64,000 nucleotides of DNA from Nocardioides glacieisoli (GCF_004137245.1 NZ_SDWS01000002.1:558001-622000), one strand, 5' to 3'. Counted from the stretch's first letter, positions 25,987 to 35,666 are shown. The notes: a model not told the origin generated them from the sequence alone. Numbers and translations: made by a program.

Positions 25987-27678
25987 ATGAGGGCGCAGAC
26001 CTGGTGCGGTGCGACGGTGGCGGCGCTCGCCCTGAGCGCCTGCACCGCGAGCACCCCCGCGGACACGCGCACCCGCGACCGTGAACCGACCCCGGCGGTC
26101 GACGAGGCGGTCGCAACACCTCCGAGCGGCGAGGTCACCCTCGCCTTCGCCGGCGACGTCCACTTCGAGACCCACGTCGGCGCGCTGCTGCGGCGGGGCC
26201 TCGGCCCGATCGCCCGTACCCTCCGGGCCGCGGACGTCGCGATGGTCAACCTCGAGACCCCGGTCACCGTGCGTGGACGCCAGGACCCCAAGGAGCTCGA
26301 GTTCGCCTCCGACCGCTACTACTTCCGCACGCCGCCGCGCGCGCTGGGTGCGCTCGCCGAGGCCGGCGTGGACGTGGTCACGGTTGCCAACAACCATGCC
26401 GGGGACTACGGGCAGGTCGGGCTGGCCGACACGATCCGGGCGGCCCGTCGCAACCGGGTCGCGGTGGTCGGTGCCGGACGGGACGCGGCGGAGGCGTTCG
26501 CCCCGCACGTGGAGCGGGTGGACGGCCTCGACGTGGCGTTCCTGGCTGCCGACACCGTGCAGCGCGAGGGTGCGAGCGGGGTGTGGTCTGCCGCTCCGGG
26601 CAACGCGGGGATCGCGGCGGCGCGCGGCAGCCGGACGGACGGGCTGCTCGACGCCGTCGAGTCCGCGGCTGCCGAGCAGGACCTGGTCGTGGTCTACCTG
26701 CACTGGGGCCGTGAGAACGAGGCGTGTCCCACCCAGAGCCAGCGCGTGCTCGGCCGCGAGCTCGCCGACGCCGGTGCCGACGTCGTGGTCGGCAGCCACT
26801 CGCACGTGCTCGGCGGCGCCGGCTGGTCCGGCGACACCTACGTGTCCTACGGGCTCGGCAACTTCGTCTGGTACCACTCCCGGCAGCCCGACACCGGCGT
26901 CCTGACCCTGCGCCTCGACGCGGACGGCGTGGTCGAGGAGACCTGGACCCCGGCGCGGATCGCGGCCGACGGACGCCCGCTGCCGGTGGCGGGCAACGCC
27001 CGTGCGTCCGCGGTCCGCGACTGGCGGGCCGGTGGCCGCTGCGCCGGCCTCGGGGCGGAGCGTGGCGAGGCCCAGACCGACGACCCGGCCTACGAGTCGA
27101 CCATCGCGCCCATCGACGCGGCACTCGCGGAGCGGATGCGGGGGAGCAGCCACCGGCCCGGCTGCCCCGTCCCGCTGGCAGACCTGCGCCACCTCACCAT
27201 GACCTACCGCGGCTTCGGCGGCCTGGCCCGCACCGGCGAGATGGTGGTGCACCGGCGCTTCGCCCGCGACGTCACTGCCGTCTTCGGCCGGTTGTACGAC
27301 GTCGGCTACCCGATCGCGCGGATGCGTCTGGTCGACCACTACGGCGGCGACGACGACGCGTCCATGGCCGACAACAACACGTCCGGCTACAACTGCCGCC
27401 GCGTCGCCGGGCAGACGAACTGGTCGGACCACGCCCGCGGTGCGGCCATCGACGTCAACCCCGTGCAGAACCCCTACGTCCGGCCCGGCTCGATCGACCC
27501 GCCGGCCGGCCGCCGCTACGCCTTCATCGATCGCGGGCGCTCGGCGCCGGTGCCGCTGGGCGTGATCCGCCAGGACGACCTGCTGGTCCGGGAGTTCGCG
27601 CGCATCGGCTGGGAGTGGGGCGGCTACTGGTCGTCGTCGAAGGACTACCAGCACGTGGCCGCGCTCCGGGGACCCTGA
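25987..27678 (+). CDS. CapA phosphoesterase-peptidase M15 fusion lipoprotein
   Basis: A 563-residue lipoprotein (lipobox LSAC near residue 19) combining two enzymes. Residues about 50-300 form a CapA/PgsA-type metallophosphoesterase (AFAGDVHFE, NLETPV, VANNHAGDYG, LHWG and GSHSHVL). Residues about 400-560 form a zinc M15 D,D-carboxypeptidase or L-Ala-D-Glu peptidase of the CwlK/VanY kind, with zinc site SDHARGAAID (His482, Asp489) and the final ligand His556 in DYQHV. A phosphodiesterase-like head and a muropeptidase tail on one chain suggest joint work on cell-wall polymer attachment sites. CACACT lies six bases before the ATG. Confidence 0.88.
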   Translation: MRAQTWCGATVAALALSACTASTPADTRTRDREPTPAVDEAVATPPSGEVTLAFAGDVHFETHVGALLRRGLGPIARTLRAADVAMVNLETPVTVRGRQDPKELEFASDRYYFRTPPRALGALAEAGVDVVTVANNHAGDYGQVGLADTIRAARRNRVAVVGAGRDAAEAFAPHVERVDGLDVAFLAADTVQREGASGVWSAAPGNAGIAAARGSRTDGLLDAVESAAAEQDLVVVYLHWGRENEACPTQSQRVLGRELADAGADVVVGSHSHVLGGAGWSGDTYVSYGLGNFVWYHSRQPDTGVLTLRLDADGVVEETWTPARIAADGRPLPVAGNARASAVRDWRAGGRCAGLGAERGEAQTDDPAYESTIAPIDAALAERMRGSSHRPGCPVPLADLRHLTMTYRGFGGLARTGEMVVHRRFARDVTAVFGRLYDVGYPIARMRLVDHYGGDDDASMADNNTSGYNCRRVAGQTNWSDHARGAAIDVNPVQNPYVRPGSIDPPAGRRYAFIDRGRSAPVPLGVIRQDDLLVREFARIGWEWGGYWSSSKDYQHVAALRGP

Positions 27679-27723
27679 CGGCCGTCACGTGTGGGCGGGG
27701 CCGGTGCTCGCTATCCTGACCGC

Positions 27724-28371
27724 ATGGGGGAGATCGAGAACCGTCCGCACGACCCGTCGCAGATGCGCATCTCCGACGCGGACCGCCAGCGCGTCGCCGA
27801 CGTGCTGCGCGACGCCGCGGGTGATGGCCGCCTCGACCTCGACGAGCTCGAGGAGCGCCTCGAGCTGACCTTCGCCGCCAAGACCTACGGCGAGCTCGTG
27901 CCGATCACCCTCGACCTCCAGTCGACCGGTCCGGTCACGCCGCCGACCGCCGCGCCCGTCCGTCGTACGCCCGCCGGGGTGCCCGCGGTCGGGCACGCCT
28001 CGTCCACGGCGATCATGGGCGAGTGCAAGCGCCAGGGCGTCTGGTCGGTCCCGGAGAACCACAGCGCCTTCGCCCTGATGGGCTCCGTGGTGATCGACCT
28101 GCGCGAGGCCCAGCTCTCCTCGCACCACACCCAGATCAACGCCAGCACGATCATGGGCGAGGTCAAGATCATCGTCCCGGCGCACATGCACGTGATCGTG
28201 GACGGGACGCCGATCATGGGTGAGTTCGCCCAGCAGAAGGACAAGACGCCCGCCGAGGTCGGCCCCGACTCGCCGACCGTGCGGATCCGCGGGATGGCCC
28301 TCATGGGCTCGGTCAACGTCCAGCGCCAACCGGCCCCGGGCACGCCGAAGAAGTTCCTCGGCTCTTACTGA
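27724..28371 (+). CDS. DUF1707 protein with LiaF-like C-terminus
   Basis: A 215-residue protein. Residues 12-62 (MRISDADRQRVADVLRDAA to FAAKTYGEL) are the DUF1707 (SHOCT-like) domain. The C-terminal half repeats short beta-strand units around IMGE, LMGS, IMGE, IMGE and LMGS, the pattern of LiaF/DUF2154 cell-wall stress proteins. No membrane helix separates them, unlike LiaF. TATCCT sits six bases before the ATG. No LiaRS-type two-component genes lie next to it. Function unproven; a role in envelope stress sensing is inference. Confidence 0.75.
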   Translation: MGEIENRPHDPSQMRISDADRQRVADVLRDAAGDGRLDLDELEERLELTFAAKTYGELVPITLDLQSTGPVTPPTAAPVRRTPAGVPAVGHASSTAIMGECKRQGVWSVPENHSAFALMGSVVIDLREAQLSSHHTQINASTIMGEVKIIVPAHMHVIVDGTPIMGEFAQQKDKTPAEVGPDSPTVRIRGMALMGSVNVQRQPAPGTPKKFLGSY

Positions 28372-28372
28372 C

Positions 28373-30103
28373 TCATCCCTTCGTACGCCGCAGCACCAGC
28401 GCCTGCCACGGCTCGAGCCGTCCGGTGAAGGCCCCGGCGCCGGGCTCGACGTTGTCGAGCAGCACCTCCGCGTCGGCCCAGTCGAGGTCGAGCGCAGCGT
28501 CCCGTTCGACCTGCACCGGGTCGCCGGAGAAGTTGGCGACGACCAGCAGCTCGACGTCGTCGAGCGAGCGCGTGAAGGCGTAGACCACCTCGTCGTCGGG
28601 CAGCAGCATCGTGAAGTCGCCGTGGGCCACGGCCGGCACGGTGTGGCGGAGCTCGATCAGCCGGCGGTAGTGGTGGAAGACCGAGTGCTCGTCGGCGATC
28701 ACCGCCGCAGCGTTGACCTCGTCGTGGTTCGGGTTCACCGGCAGCCACGGCTCGCCCGTCGTGAAGCCGGCGTGCGCCGAGTCGTCCCACTGCACCGGCG
28801 TCCTGGCGTTGTCGCGGCCGCGCGAGCGCAGCGACGTCATCACGTGCTCCGGGTCGGCGCCGAGCCCCACGGCCTGGGCGTAGTGGTTGAGCGACTCGAT
28901 GTCGCGGAGCTCGTCGATGCCACCGAAGGGATGGTTCGTCATCCCGAGCTCCTCGCCCTGGTAGACGTACGGCGTGCCCCGGTGCAGGTGCAGCACGGTG
29001 CCGAGCAGCTTCGCCGAGCGCACCCGCCAGGGGCCGTCGTCGCCGAAGCGGGAGACCGCACGCGGCTGGTCGTGGTTGTTCCAGTAGAGCGAGTTCCAGC
29101 CGACGTCGGCGAGCCCCGCCTGCCAGCGCCCGAGGACGGTCTTGAGCGCGGTGAGCTGCAGCGGGACCAGGTCCCACTTGGTCTGCGCGTGGTCGACGCC
29201 GACGTGCTCGAAGGTGAAGACCATGTCGAGCTCGTGGCGGTCGGGGTCGGTGAACAGTCGCGCCTGCTCGACGGTCGTGCCGGGCATCTCGCCGACCGTG
29301 AGGACCTTGCGCTCGCGTCCCCGGAGGACCTCGCGGTTGAGCTCGGCGAGGAACTCGTGGATGCGCGGACCGTTGATGAGGTAGGGCGAGCTGTCACCGA
29401 AGGTGCCCGAGTGGACGATCCCGTCGGGCAGTGCCGGGTCCTTGGAGATGAGGTTGATGACGTCCATCCGGAATCCGTCGACCCCGCGGTCGAGCCACCA
29501 CCGCATCATCGAGTAGACCGCCTCGCGGACCTCCGGGTTCTCCCAGTTGAGGTCGGGCTGCTTGCGGGAGAAGACGTGCAGGAAGTACTCGCCGCTCGCC
29601 TCGTCGTACTCCCAGACCGACCCCGAGAAGGCGCTCTCCCAGTTGTTGGGCTCGGCGCCTGGCGTGCCACCGGCCATCCCGTCGCGCGGCGGTCGCCACC
29701 AGTACCAGTCGCGCTTCGGGTTGTCGGTCGACGACCGCGACTCCACGAACCACGCGTGCTCGTCGCTGGTGTGGTTGACGACGAGGTCCATCATCAGGCG
29801 CATCCCGCGCTCGTGCAGGGCCGCCACGAGGTCGTCGACGTCGTCCAGCGTGCCGAACGTCGGGTCGATGTCCTGGTAGTCGCTGATGTCGTAGCCGTTG
29901 TCGTCCTGCGGCGAGCGGTAGACCGGCGACAGCCACACGACGTCCACGCCGAGCAGCGCGAGGTGGTCGAGCCGGCCGATCAGCCCGCGCAGGTCGCCGA
30001 TGCCGTCACCGTCGGAGTCCGCGAAGCTGCGCGGGTAGACCTGGTAGACCACCGCGGTGCGCCACCAGTCCTCGGAGCTGTCCTTGATCGCCATCGTCGT
30101 CAC
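28373..30103 (-). CDS. GH13 alpha-glucosidase (oligo-1,6-glucosidase/AglA-like)
   Basis: A 576-residue cytoplasmic alpha-amylase-family enzyme. Region I is DLVVNHTSDEH, region II GFRMDVINL with nucleophile Asp214, region III TVGEMPG with the acid Glu, and region IV NNHDQPR with the third Asp. The Val after GFRMD is the pattern of enzymes that prefer alpha-1,6 or terminal glucosyl bonds. It is the last gene of the alpha-galactoside operon, overlapping the alpha-galactosidase stop as GTGA, so it probably trims glucosides brought in by the AglEFG-like importer. ATG at 30091 is an alternative start. Confidence 0.9.
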   Translation of the reverse strand: MTTMAIKDSSEDWWRTAVVYQVYPRSFADSDGDGIGDLRGLIGRLDHLALLGVDVVWLSPVYRSPQDDNGYDISDYQDIDPTFGTLDDVDDLVAALHERGMRLMMDLVVNHTSDEHAWFVESRSSTDNPKRDWYWWRPPRDGMAGGTPGAEPNNWESAFSGSVWEYDEASGEYFLHVFSRKQPDLNWENPEVREAVYSMMRWWLDRGVDGFRMDVINLISKDPALPDGIVHSGTFGDSSPYLINGPRIHEFLAELNREVLRGRERKVLTVGEMPGTTVEQARLFTDPDRHELDMVFTFEHVGVDHAQTKWDLVPLQLTALKTVLGRWQAGLADVGWNSLYWNNHDQPRAVSRFGDDGPWRVRSAKLLGTVLHLHRGTPYVYQGEELGMTNHPFGGIDELRDIESLNHYAQAVGLGADPEHVMTSLRSRGRDNARTPVQWDDSAHAGFTTGEPWLPVNPNHDEVNAAAVIADEHSVFHHYRRLIELRHTVPAVAHGDFTMLLPDDEVVYAFTRSLDDVELLVVANFSGDPVQVERDAALDLDWADAEVLLDNVEPGAGAFTGRLEPWQALVLRRTKG

Positions 30104-32217
30104 CCGACCCTCTCGATGTGCACCAGTGTGACTGTCTCCGGACGTCGGCGCGGGATCCAGTAGCCGCGCGACGCGAGCACCGCACCCGGGACCTCGACGC
30201 CCTCAGTGGGTCCGCCTTGCGGGAGCTCGACGGAGCGGCTCACCGCCTGGCGCTCGACGGGACCCACCCAGCGCAGGGCGTACGTCGCCTCGCCGGCGAG
30301 GCGGGGAACCCGCACCACCGTGCCGCGGTTGCTCGCCGACTCGTCGAGCTGGACGTGCGCCAGCAGGGCCTGGTCGCCGGCGGCCGAGACCACCCCGTGG
30401 AGCAGCACGGCCGGGTCCGAGGACTCCGGCCGGACCAGCCGGCCGGAGTGCAGCAGGGGTCGGAACTGCTTGTGCAGCGCCACCCACTCCGCCAGCGCGT
30501 CGAGCTCGTCGTCCGACGCCGTGCTGAGGTCCCACTCGACGCCGAACGCGCCGAACATCGCCGTAGCGGCGCGGAAGTCGAGCGGCAGGGTGCGGCCGGT
30601 CTGGTGCGCGACGGGCGAGCTGACGTGGGCGCCGAGGTACTCCGGCGCGACGAGCTGGGCGGTCCACCGCTGGATGTGCTGGCGGGCCAGGGCGTCGGTC
30701 ATGTCGGACGTCCACACCCGCTGGGTCCGCTCGAGCACGCCGAGGTCGATCCGGCCGCCGCCGGAGGCGCAGGACTCCCAGTCGATGTCGGGGTGCAGGT
30801 CGCGGAGCGAGTCGAGCATCCGGTAGAAGGCGTGGGTCTGTTCGTGCACGGCGGCCGCCCCACCGCGTACGGCCGAGCCGGCGTCGAGCAGCTCGCGGTT
30901 GTGGTCCCACTTCACGTAGTCGACGGGCGCCGAGGACAGCACCTGGTGGACGTGGTCGTGGACGTGCTGCCACACCTCGGGGCGTGACAGGTCGAGGACC
31001 AGCTGGCTGCGGTGCAGCTGCGGCACGCGCGCACCGGTCGCGAGGATCCAGTCGGGGTGGGCGCGGTAGAGCTCGGAGTCGGGGTTCACCATCTCCGGCT
31101 CGAACCACAGCCCGAACTGCATGCCGAGGGAGCGCACGTGCTCCGCGATCGGCGTCAGTCCCTCCGGCCACACGTCGTGGTCGACCCACCAGTCGCCGAG
31201 CCCGGCGGTGTCGTCGCGCCGGCCGTGGAACCAGCCGTCGTCCAGCACGAACCGCTCGATGCCCACCCGGGCCGCGCGATCGGCGATCTCCCGCAGGCGG
31301 GGGAGGTCGTGGTCGAACCAGACGGCCTCCCAGACGTTGAGCACCACCGGCTGGTGCACCGGGTGCCCCGGCCACGAGCGCTCGTAGGTGTGGAAGGCCG
31401 CCGCCAGGCCGTCGAGTCCCTCCTCGGACGCGCCGAGGACCACCCAGGGGCTGGTGTAGGCGTCGCCCTGCTCGAGCACCACCTCGCCCGGCTGCAGGAG
31501 CTCGCCGCCGCCGATGGTCGCGCCGAGGTCGGGGGAGCGCTCGACGCGGTAGGAGCAGTTGCCGCTCCAGGCCACGTGCACACCGAGGACCGTGCCCGTG
31601 CGGGTGTCGAAGCCGGCCGTCCCGATGACGGCGAGCGTCGCCCCGCCCAGACCGGGGCGTCCCTCGCGACCCTCGCGCACCCAGAGGCCGTCGGTGGCGA
31701 GGTGTCGCTGCGGGGTGCGCTCGCCCTCGTGCCGGCCGGTGAAGTCCAGCACCTCGACGAGGTCGTCGGCCGCCGGGAGGACGACGTCGAGCGCGGCGAG
31801 GTGGTAGCTCCCCTCGCCGGTGCTGGTGATCGTGTGCCGGGCGCGCAGCAGCCCGCCGGGGAGCGCCTCGAGCTCGGCGACCAGCTCGAGGCCGGCCGCG
31901 GCGTCGCTCGCCCGCACGACGAGCCGCTCGTCGGAGGCGTCGGTGTCGGACACGACGAAGCGGGTCGACCACGCCGCGTCCGACCCGGGCGCGCCGTCGC
32001 GGTGTCCGATGAGGTGTGGCCGGGTGAAGAGCTCGTGGGCGTGCTCGCCGAGCAGCGGCACGCCGGGACCGCGGAACGTCGACGGGTAGCCGCCCGGAGC
32101 GGCCGTCACGGACGTCGCGACGCCCGCCCACAGGATCCGCGGGAGGAGGTCGCCCCTCGTGTCGAGCTCGAGGGTCAGCTGGGGCGAGCCGTCGAGGCTG
32201 CGGGCAGGGAAGAGCAT
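30100..32217 (-). CDS. GH36 alpha-galactosidase
   Basis: A 705-residue alpha-galactosidase that removes galactose from raffinose, stachyose or melibiose. It has an N-terminal beta-sandwich (about 1-280), a TIM barrel with nucleophile Asp438 in KWDHNR and acid/base Asp505 in TSDMTD, and the WESCASGGGR loop that binds galactose in GH36. Length matches family GH36 subgroup I. No signal peptide, so the substrate enters through the neighbouring importer. ATG at 32217 is preferred to GTG at 32223 because GGAAGG then sits six bases upstream. Galactokinase encoded at 45859 could take the galactose. Confidence 0.92.
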   Translation of the reverse strand: MLFPARSLDGSPQLTLELDTRGDLLPRILWAGVATSVTAAPGGYPSTFRGPGVPLLGEHAHELFTRPHLIGHRDGAPGSDAAWSTRFVVSDTDASDERLVVRASDAAAGLELVAELEALPGGLLRARHTITSTGEGSYHLAALDVVLPAADDLVEVLDFTGRHEGERTPQRHLATDGLWVREGREGRPGLGGATLAVIGTAGFDTRTGTVLGVHVAWSGNCSYRVERSPDLGATIGGGELLQPGEVVLEQGDAYTSPWVVLGASEEGLDGLAAAFHTYERSWPGHPVHQPVVLNVWEAVWFDHDLPRLREIADRAARVGIERFVLDDGWFHGRRDDTAGLGDWWVDHDVWPEGLTPIAEHVRSLGMQFGLWFEPEMVNPDSELYRAHPDWILATGARVPQLHRSQLVLDLSRPEVWQHVHDHVHQVLSSAPVDYVKWDHNRELLDAGSAVRGGAAAVHEQTHAFYRMLDSLRDLHPDIDWESCASGGGRIDLGVLERTQRVWTSDMTDALARQHIQRWTAQLVAPEYLGAHVSSPVAHQTGRTLPLDFRAATAMFGAFGVEWDLSTASDDELDALAEWVALHKQFRPLLHSGRLVRPESSDPAVLLHGVVSAAGDQALLAHVQLDESASNRGTVVRVPRLAGEATYALRWVGPVERQAVSRSVELPQGGPTEGVEVPGAVLASRGYWIPRRRPETVTLVHIERVG

Positions 32218-32284
32218 GTCCACCTTCCGAGTCAGTTCATGCGTACGCCGCCCGGCGTCGGGCGCCGGGCAGCGTACGTCGTCG

Positions 32285-33214
32285 TCAGCCCTTGACGGCG
32301 CCGGCGGTCAGACCGCGGACGAAGAACCGTTGCAGCGACAGGAACACGATGATCGGCACGATCATCGAGAACATGCCGGATGCGGTGACGAGCTCCTGGT
32401 TCTGCCCCTGCTGTCCGAGCAGCTGCGAGATGGAGACCGTCATCGGCGCGTTCTCTCCGGGACCGAGGAACACCAGGGCCACGAGCAGGTCGTTCCAGAC
32501 CCAGAGGAACTGGAAGATCGCGAACGACGCCAGCACCGGCACGGACATCGGGAGCACCAGCCGGAAGAACGTCTGGAAGTGGCTGGCGCCGTCGATCTTG
32601 GCGGACTCGATGATGGTGACGGGCAGGGTCGCCATGTAGTTGCGGATCATGAAGATCGCCAGCGACATGCCGAAGCCCACGTGGAAGAGCCACACCGCCG
32701 GGAACGTGCCGCCCATCCCGAGGTCGCGGTAGATCCTGAGCATCGGGACGAAGGAGACGAAGTTCGGCACGACCAGCATCCCCACGATGATCACGAACAG
32801 GACGTCGCGACCCGGGAACTTCATGAAGGTGAAGGCGTACGCCGCGAAGGCGGCGACCAGGATCGGGATGAACGTCGCCGGCAGGGCGATGGCCAGGCTG
32901 TTGATGAAGCCCTCGCCGAGGTTGGTGTCCTGGATCGCCCGCTGGTAGTTCTCGAAGGTCATGTCGCCGAAGCCGGACGGCTTCAGGAAGAGCTCCCACC
33001 ACCCGCCTGACGCCGCATCATCGCGAGACCGGAACGAGGTGAGCAGGATGCCCAGCGTGGGGAGCACCCACATCAGGACGACCAGCCCGAGGGCGAGGTA
33101 GGTGAACCAGCCGGCGTTGCCGCCGGCCCCGCCCTCCTTGCTGTCGGGGCGCTTGGGTGCTGCCGTGGTCTCGGGTGCCGCCTCGGCGACCGGCGGGGTG
33201 GCTGAGGTCGTCAT
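32285..33214 (-). CDS. carbohydrate ABC permease (AglG/MalG-like)
   Basis: A 309-residue permease. A 40-residue Ala/Pro-rich cytoplasmic extension precedes six helices; the ATPase-contact loop ESAKIDGASHFQTFFRLVLPMS is typical for MalG-type subunits. The ATG overlaps the stop of the upstream permease (ATGA). It ends 67 bp before the alpha-galactosidase start, so transport and hydrolysis genes form one unit. No ATPase gene is in the operon. Confidence 0.9.
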   Translation of the reverse strand: MTTSATPPVAEAAPETTAAPKRPDSKEGGAGGNAGWFTYLALGLVVLMWVLPTLGILLTSFRSRDDAASGGWWELFLKPSGFGDMTFENYQRAIQDTNLGEGFINSLAIALPATFIPILVAAFAAYAFTFMKFPGRDVLFVIIVGMLVVPNFVSFVPMLRIYRDLGMGGTFPAVWLFHVGFGMSLAIFMIRNYMATLPVTIIESAKIDGASHFQTFFRLVLPMSVPVLASFAIFQFLWVWNDLLVALVFLGPGENAPMTVSISQLLGQQGQNQELVTASGMFSMIVPIIVFLSLQRFFVRGLTAGAVKG

Positions 33215-34203
33215 CGTCCTGCCTCCTCGGCCCGGAAGGTGCGGACCTGGTAGATCATGATCGGGATCACCGCGAGCATGAGCATGACCGCGATGGCGGC
33301 CGCCGCGCCCTGGTTGTTGTTGTTGAAGAACTGCAGGTAGAACTCGTTGCCGACGATGTTGGTGTTGAAGTTTCCGTTGGTCATCACGAAGACGATGTCG
33401 AAGACCTTCATCACGCCGATCAGCACGGTGATGAAGACCGTGATGATCGAGCCCTTGATCTGCGGCAGCACGACGCGGAGGTAGACCTGTCGCTCGCCGG
33501 CGCCGTCGATGCGGGCGGCCTCGAGGGTCTCGGTCGGCACGCCCTTCACGGCTGCCGACAGCAGCACCATCGCGAAGCCGACGTTCATCCAGAGCAGCAT
33601 CACCATCAGCAGGAAGCTGTTGAAGTGGAGCGTGTTCTCCTGCAGCCAGGCGATCGGGTCGCCGCCCAAGGCGTCGACGATCCCGTTGAGGAGGCCGACC
33701 TGCGGCCGACCCGGCGGGCGGTAGTCGTACACCAGTCCCCAGACGGTGGCCGCGCCGACCATCGAGATGGCCATCGGCATGAAGATGAGCGTCTTGACCG
33801 CGTTCTCACCGCGGGTGGCGAGCCGGTCGGCGAGCAGCGCCACCAGCAGGCCGAGCACGACGACCGTGACGGGGACGAAGAGGATCCACAGGAACGTGTT
33901 GAGCAGGGTCTGCCGGAACGCGTCGCTGGACAGGAGCGTCGTGTAGTTGTCGATGCCCGTCCAGGTCTCGGCCGGGAAGCCGACCTTCGTCTTGAAGCTG
34001 TAGATGAACGTCTGCACGGCGGGGTAGATCACGAAGATCGCGATCGCCGCGTAGGCCGGCAGGATGTAGAACCAGGGCTTGAGCCGTTCCTCGTACTTCT
34101 CCGGCAGCAGCTCGGAGATCTTGTTGAGCACCCAGTAGAGGATGAGCGCGGCGCCGATGCCGGCCAGGACGGTGATGAGGGCCGTCAGTGTCTTCTCGAG
34201 CAT
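33211..34203 (-). CDS. carbohydrate ABC permease (AglF/MalF-like)
   Basis: A 330-residue permease whose sequence YRPPGRPQVGLLNGIVDALGG between helices is characteristic of AglF-type alpha-glucoside permeases; the EAA loop is EAARIDGAGERQVYLRVVLP. Eight or so helices are expected, as in MalF-type subunits with extra N-terminal helices. A hairpin at 34236-34270 separates it from the binding-protein gene, which would allow more binding protein than permease to be made. Confidence 0.9.
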   Translation of the reverse strand: MLEKTLTALITVLAGIGAALILYWVLNKISELLPEKYEERLKPWFYILPAYAAIAIFVIYPAVQTFIYSFKTKVGFPAETWTGIDNYTTLLSSDAFRQTLLNTFLWILFVPVTVVVLGLLVALLADRLATRGENAVKTLIFMPMAISMVGAATVWGLVYDYRPPGRPQVGLLNGIVDALGGDPIAWLQENTLHFNSFLLMVMLLWMNVGFAMVLLSAAVKGVPTETLEAARIDGAGERQVYLRVVLPQIKGSIITVFITVLIGVMKVFDIVFVMTNGNFNTNIVGNEFYLQFFNNNNQGAAAAIAVMLMLAVIPIMIYQVRTFRAEEAGR

Positions 34204-34235
34204 GCGGGGACAACCTTCCTGCAGGAAGCCGGGGA

Positions 34236-34270
34236 GCCTGCGGGGCTCGCGTCACGCGAGCCCCGCAGGC
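34236..34270 (-). terminator. intra-operon hairpin after the binding-protein gene
   Basis: Perfect 17-bp arms (34236-34252 and 34254-34270) closing on a TCAC-like turn. It lies 20 bp after the stop of the sugar-binding protein gene and 33 bp before the permease start. Such hairpins commonly act as partial terminators or 3' mRNA shields so that binding protein exceeds permease. Confidence 0.7.
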
Positions 34271-34289
34271 GGGGGGTCGTGCGGGTCGA

Positions 34290-35600
34290 TCAGCTCGACG
34301 GCCAGCTGTCGTCGATGTTCTGCAGGGCGGTGTCGATGTCCGTGTCACCGTTGAGCCACGCGGTCATCTCCTTCCAGAACGATCCGGCGCCCACCTCGGC
34401 GGGCATCGAGTCCGAACCGTCGAAGAGGAACGCGGTGGAGTCGTAGGCGACGTTCGCGATCGTCCTCGTCGTCTCGCTCGGGTAGAGCGAGGCGTCGAAG
34501 TCCTTGAACGGCGAGATGAACGACGACACCGGTGCGGCGTCCTTGCCGATGTCGGCCGTGGCCAACAGGTTCATCGCGGTCTTGGCGTCCTCGGACTCGC
34601 TCATCAGGACGGCCAGGTCACCGCCACCGAGCACGGGGTTCTCACCGCCGGCCTCGGCGGGCGGGAAGCCCATGACGCCGAGCTCCTCGTCGAGGTTGGC
34701 GAAGACGTCCTCGGGGAGGAAGTCCGGACCGACGAAGAAGGAGCCCTGCTTGAGCAGCCAGCAGCCCGGCTCGCCCTCGTCGAACATCGGCCGTGCGGCC
34801 TCGGTGAACGGGGTCGCGGTGATGGCCTGCTGGCCACCCAGCACGTTGCCCTCGGTCAGCGCGACGTTCTCGAAGTACGCCGCCGCCTCCTTGACCACCG
34901 GGTCGGTGAACGGCAGGTCGTGGGAGACCCAGTCGTTGTAGGCGTCGGCCCCGCCGTAGCGCATGACGAGGTCCTCCATCCAGTCGGTGGCGACCCAGCC
35001 GGTGGCGTCACCGGACTCCATGGTCAGGCACCAGGGCGTGCCACCGTCGGACTTGATCTGGTCGGCGAGCTCGGTCAGCTCGTCGAGGCTCTCGGGCTGC
35101 GGGTAGCCGGCCTCCTCGAAGGCCTTCTTCGGGTAGAAGATCAGCGACTTGACGTTCATCGACGTCAGCAGGCCGTAGAGCTGGTCGTCGACCATGCCCG
35201 CGTCGAGCGCGCCGGCGACCATCGAGCTCTCGAGCGCGTCGGTGTCGAGCACGTCGTCGAGGGGGAAGGCCGCGCCGAGCTCCACGACCGAGGCCACGAC
35301 GCCGGGCTGCGGGAGGAGGGCGATGTCGGGGGTGTCGCCGGCCTGGATCTTGGTCTTGATGAGCTTGTCGATGCCGTCGACGCGCTCGATGTTGACCTCG
35401 ATGCCGGCTTCCTCGGCGGCGATCTGCATCTGCTTGTCGATGCCGTCGACGACGGACTGGTCGAGGCTCATCCAGATGGTGACGGGGCCGCCGTCATCTC
35501 CGGAGCCGCCGTCGTCGCCGCCACAGGCGGCAGCGGTCAGGGCAAGGGCGCCGGCGACCGCCGTGGCCGCCATCTTTCGCCGGGTTCGACGCTGGAGCAT
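34290..35600 (-). CDS. alpha-glucoside/galactoside-binding lipoprotein (AglE-like)
   Basis: A 436-residue extracellular solute-binding lipoprotein of family 1. The signal peptide ends LTAAACGGD (lipobox Cys near residue 25), followed by a Gly/Asp linker and the mature domain from VTIWMSLDQSVV. SBP_bac_1 features include DTPDIALLPQPG and the hinge segments. Resemblance to AglE of alpha-glucoside importers, plus linkage to alpha-galactosidase, suggests raffinose, melibiose or related oligosaccharides as ligands. AAGGGA lies eight bases before the ATG. Its promoter and a LacI-type operator lie upstream. Confidence 0.88.
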   Translation of the reverse strand: MLQRRTRRKMAATAVAGALALTAAACGGDDGGSGDDGGPVTIWMSLDQSVVDGIDKQMQIAAEEAGIEVNIERVDGIDKLIKTKIQAGDTPDIALLPQPGVVASVVELGAAFPLDDVLDTDALESSMVAGALDAGMVDDQLYGLLTSMNVKSLIFYPKKAFEEAGYPQPESLDELTELADQIKSDGGTPWCLTMESGDATGWVATDWMEDLVMRYGGADAYNDWVSHDLPFTDPVVKEAAAYFENVALTEGNVLGGQQAITATPFTEAARPMFDEGEPGCWLLKQGSFFVGPDFLPEDVFANLDEELGVMGFPPAEAGGENPVLGGGDLAVLMSESEDAKTAMNLLATADIGKDAAPVSSFISPFKDFDASLYPSETTRTIANVAYDSTAFLFDGSDSMPAEVGAGSFWKEMTAWLNGDTDIDTALQNIDDSWPSS

Positions 35601-35666
35601 GGGGGAAATCCCTTTCGTTGGCGCACCGAGCGGAGGGCCGGCCGGTACTGGTGACGGGACTCGGCG

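Noticed and set aside
28220..30163. Long plus-strand frame opposite the GH13 gene
   Set aside because: The peptide is Val/Arg/Glu-rich low-complexity sequence and mirrors the codon bias of the real gene on the other strand.
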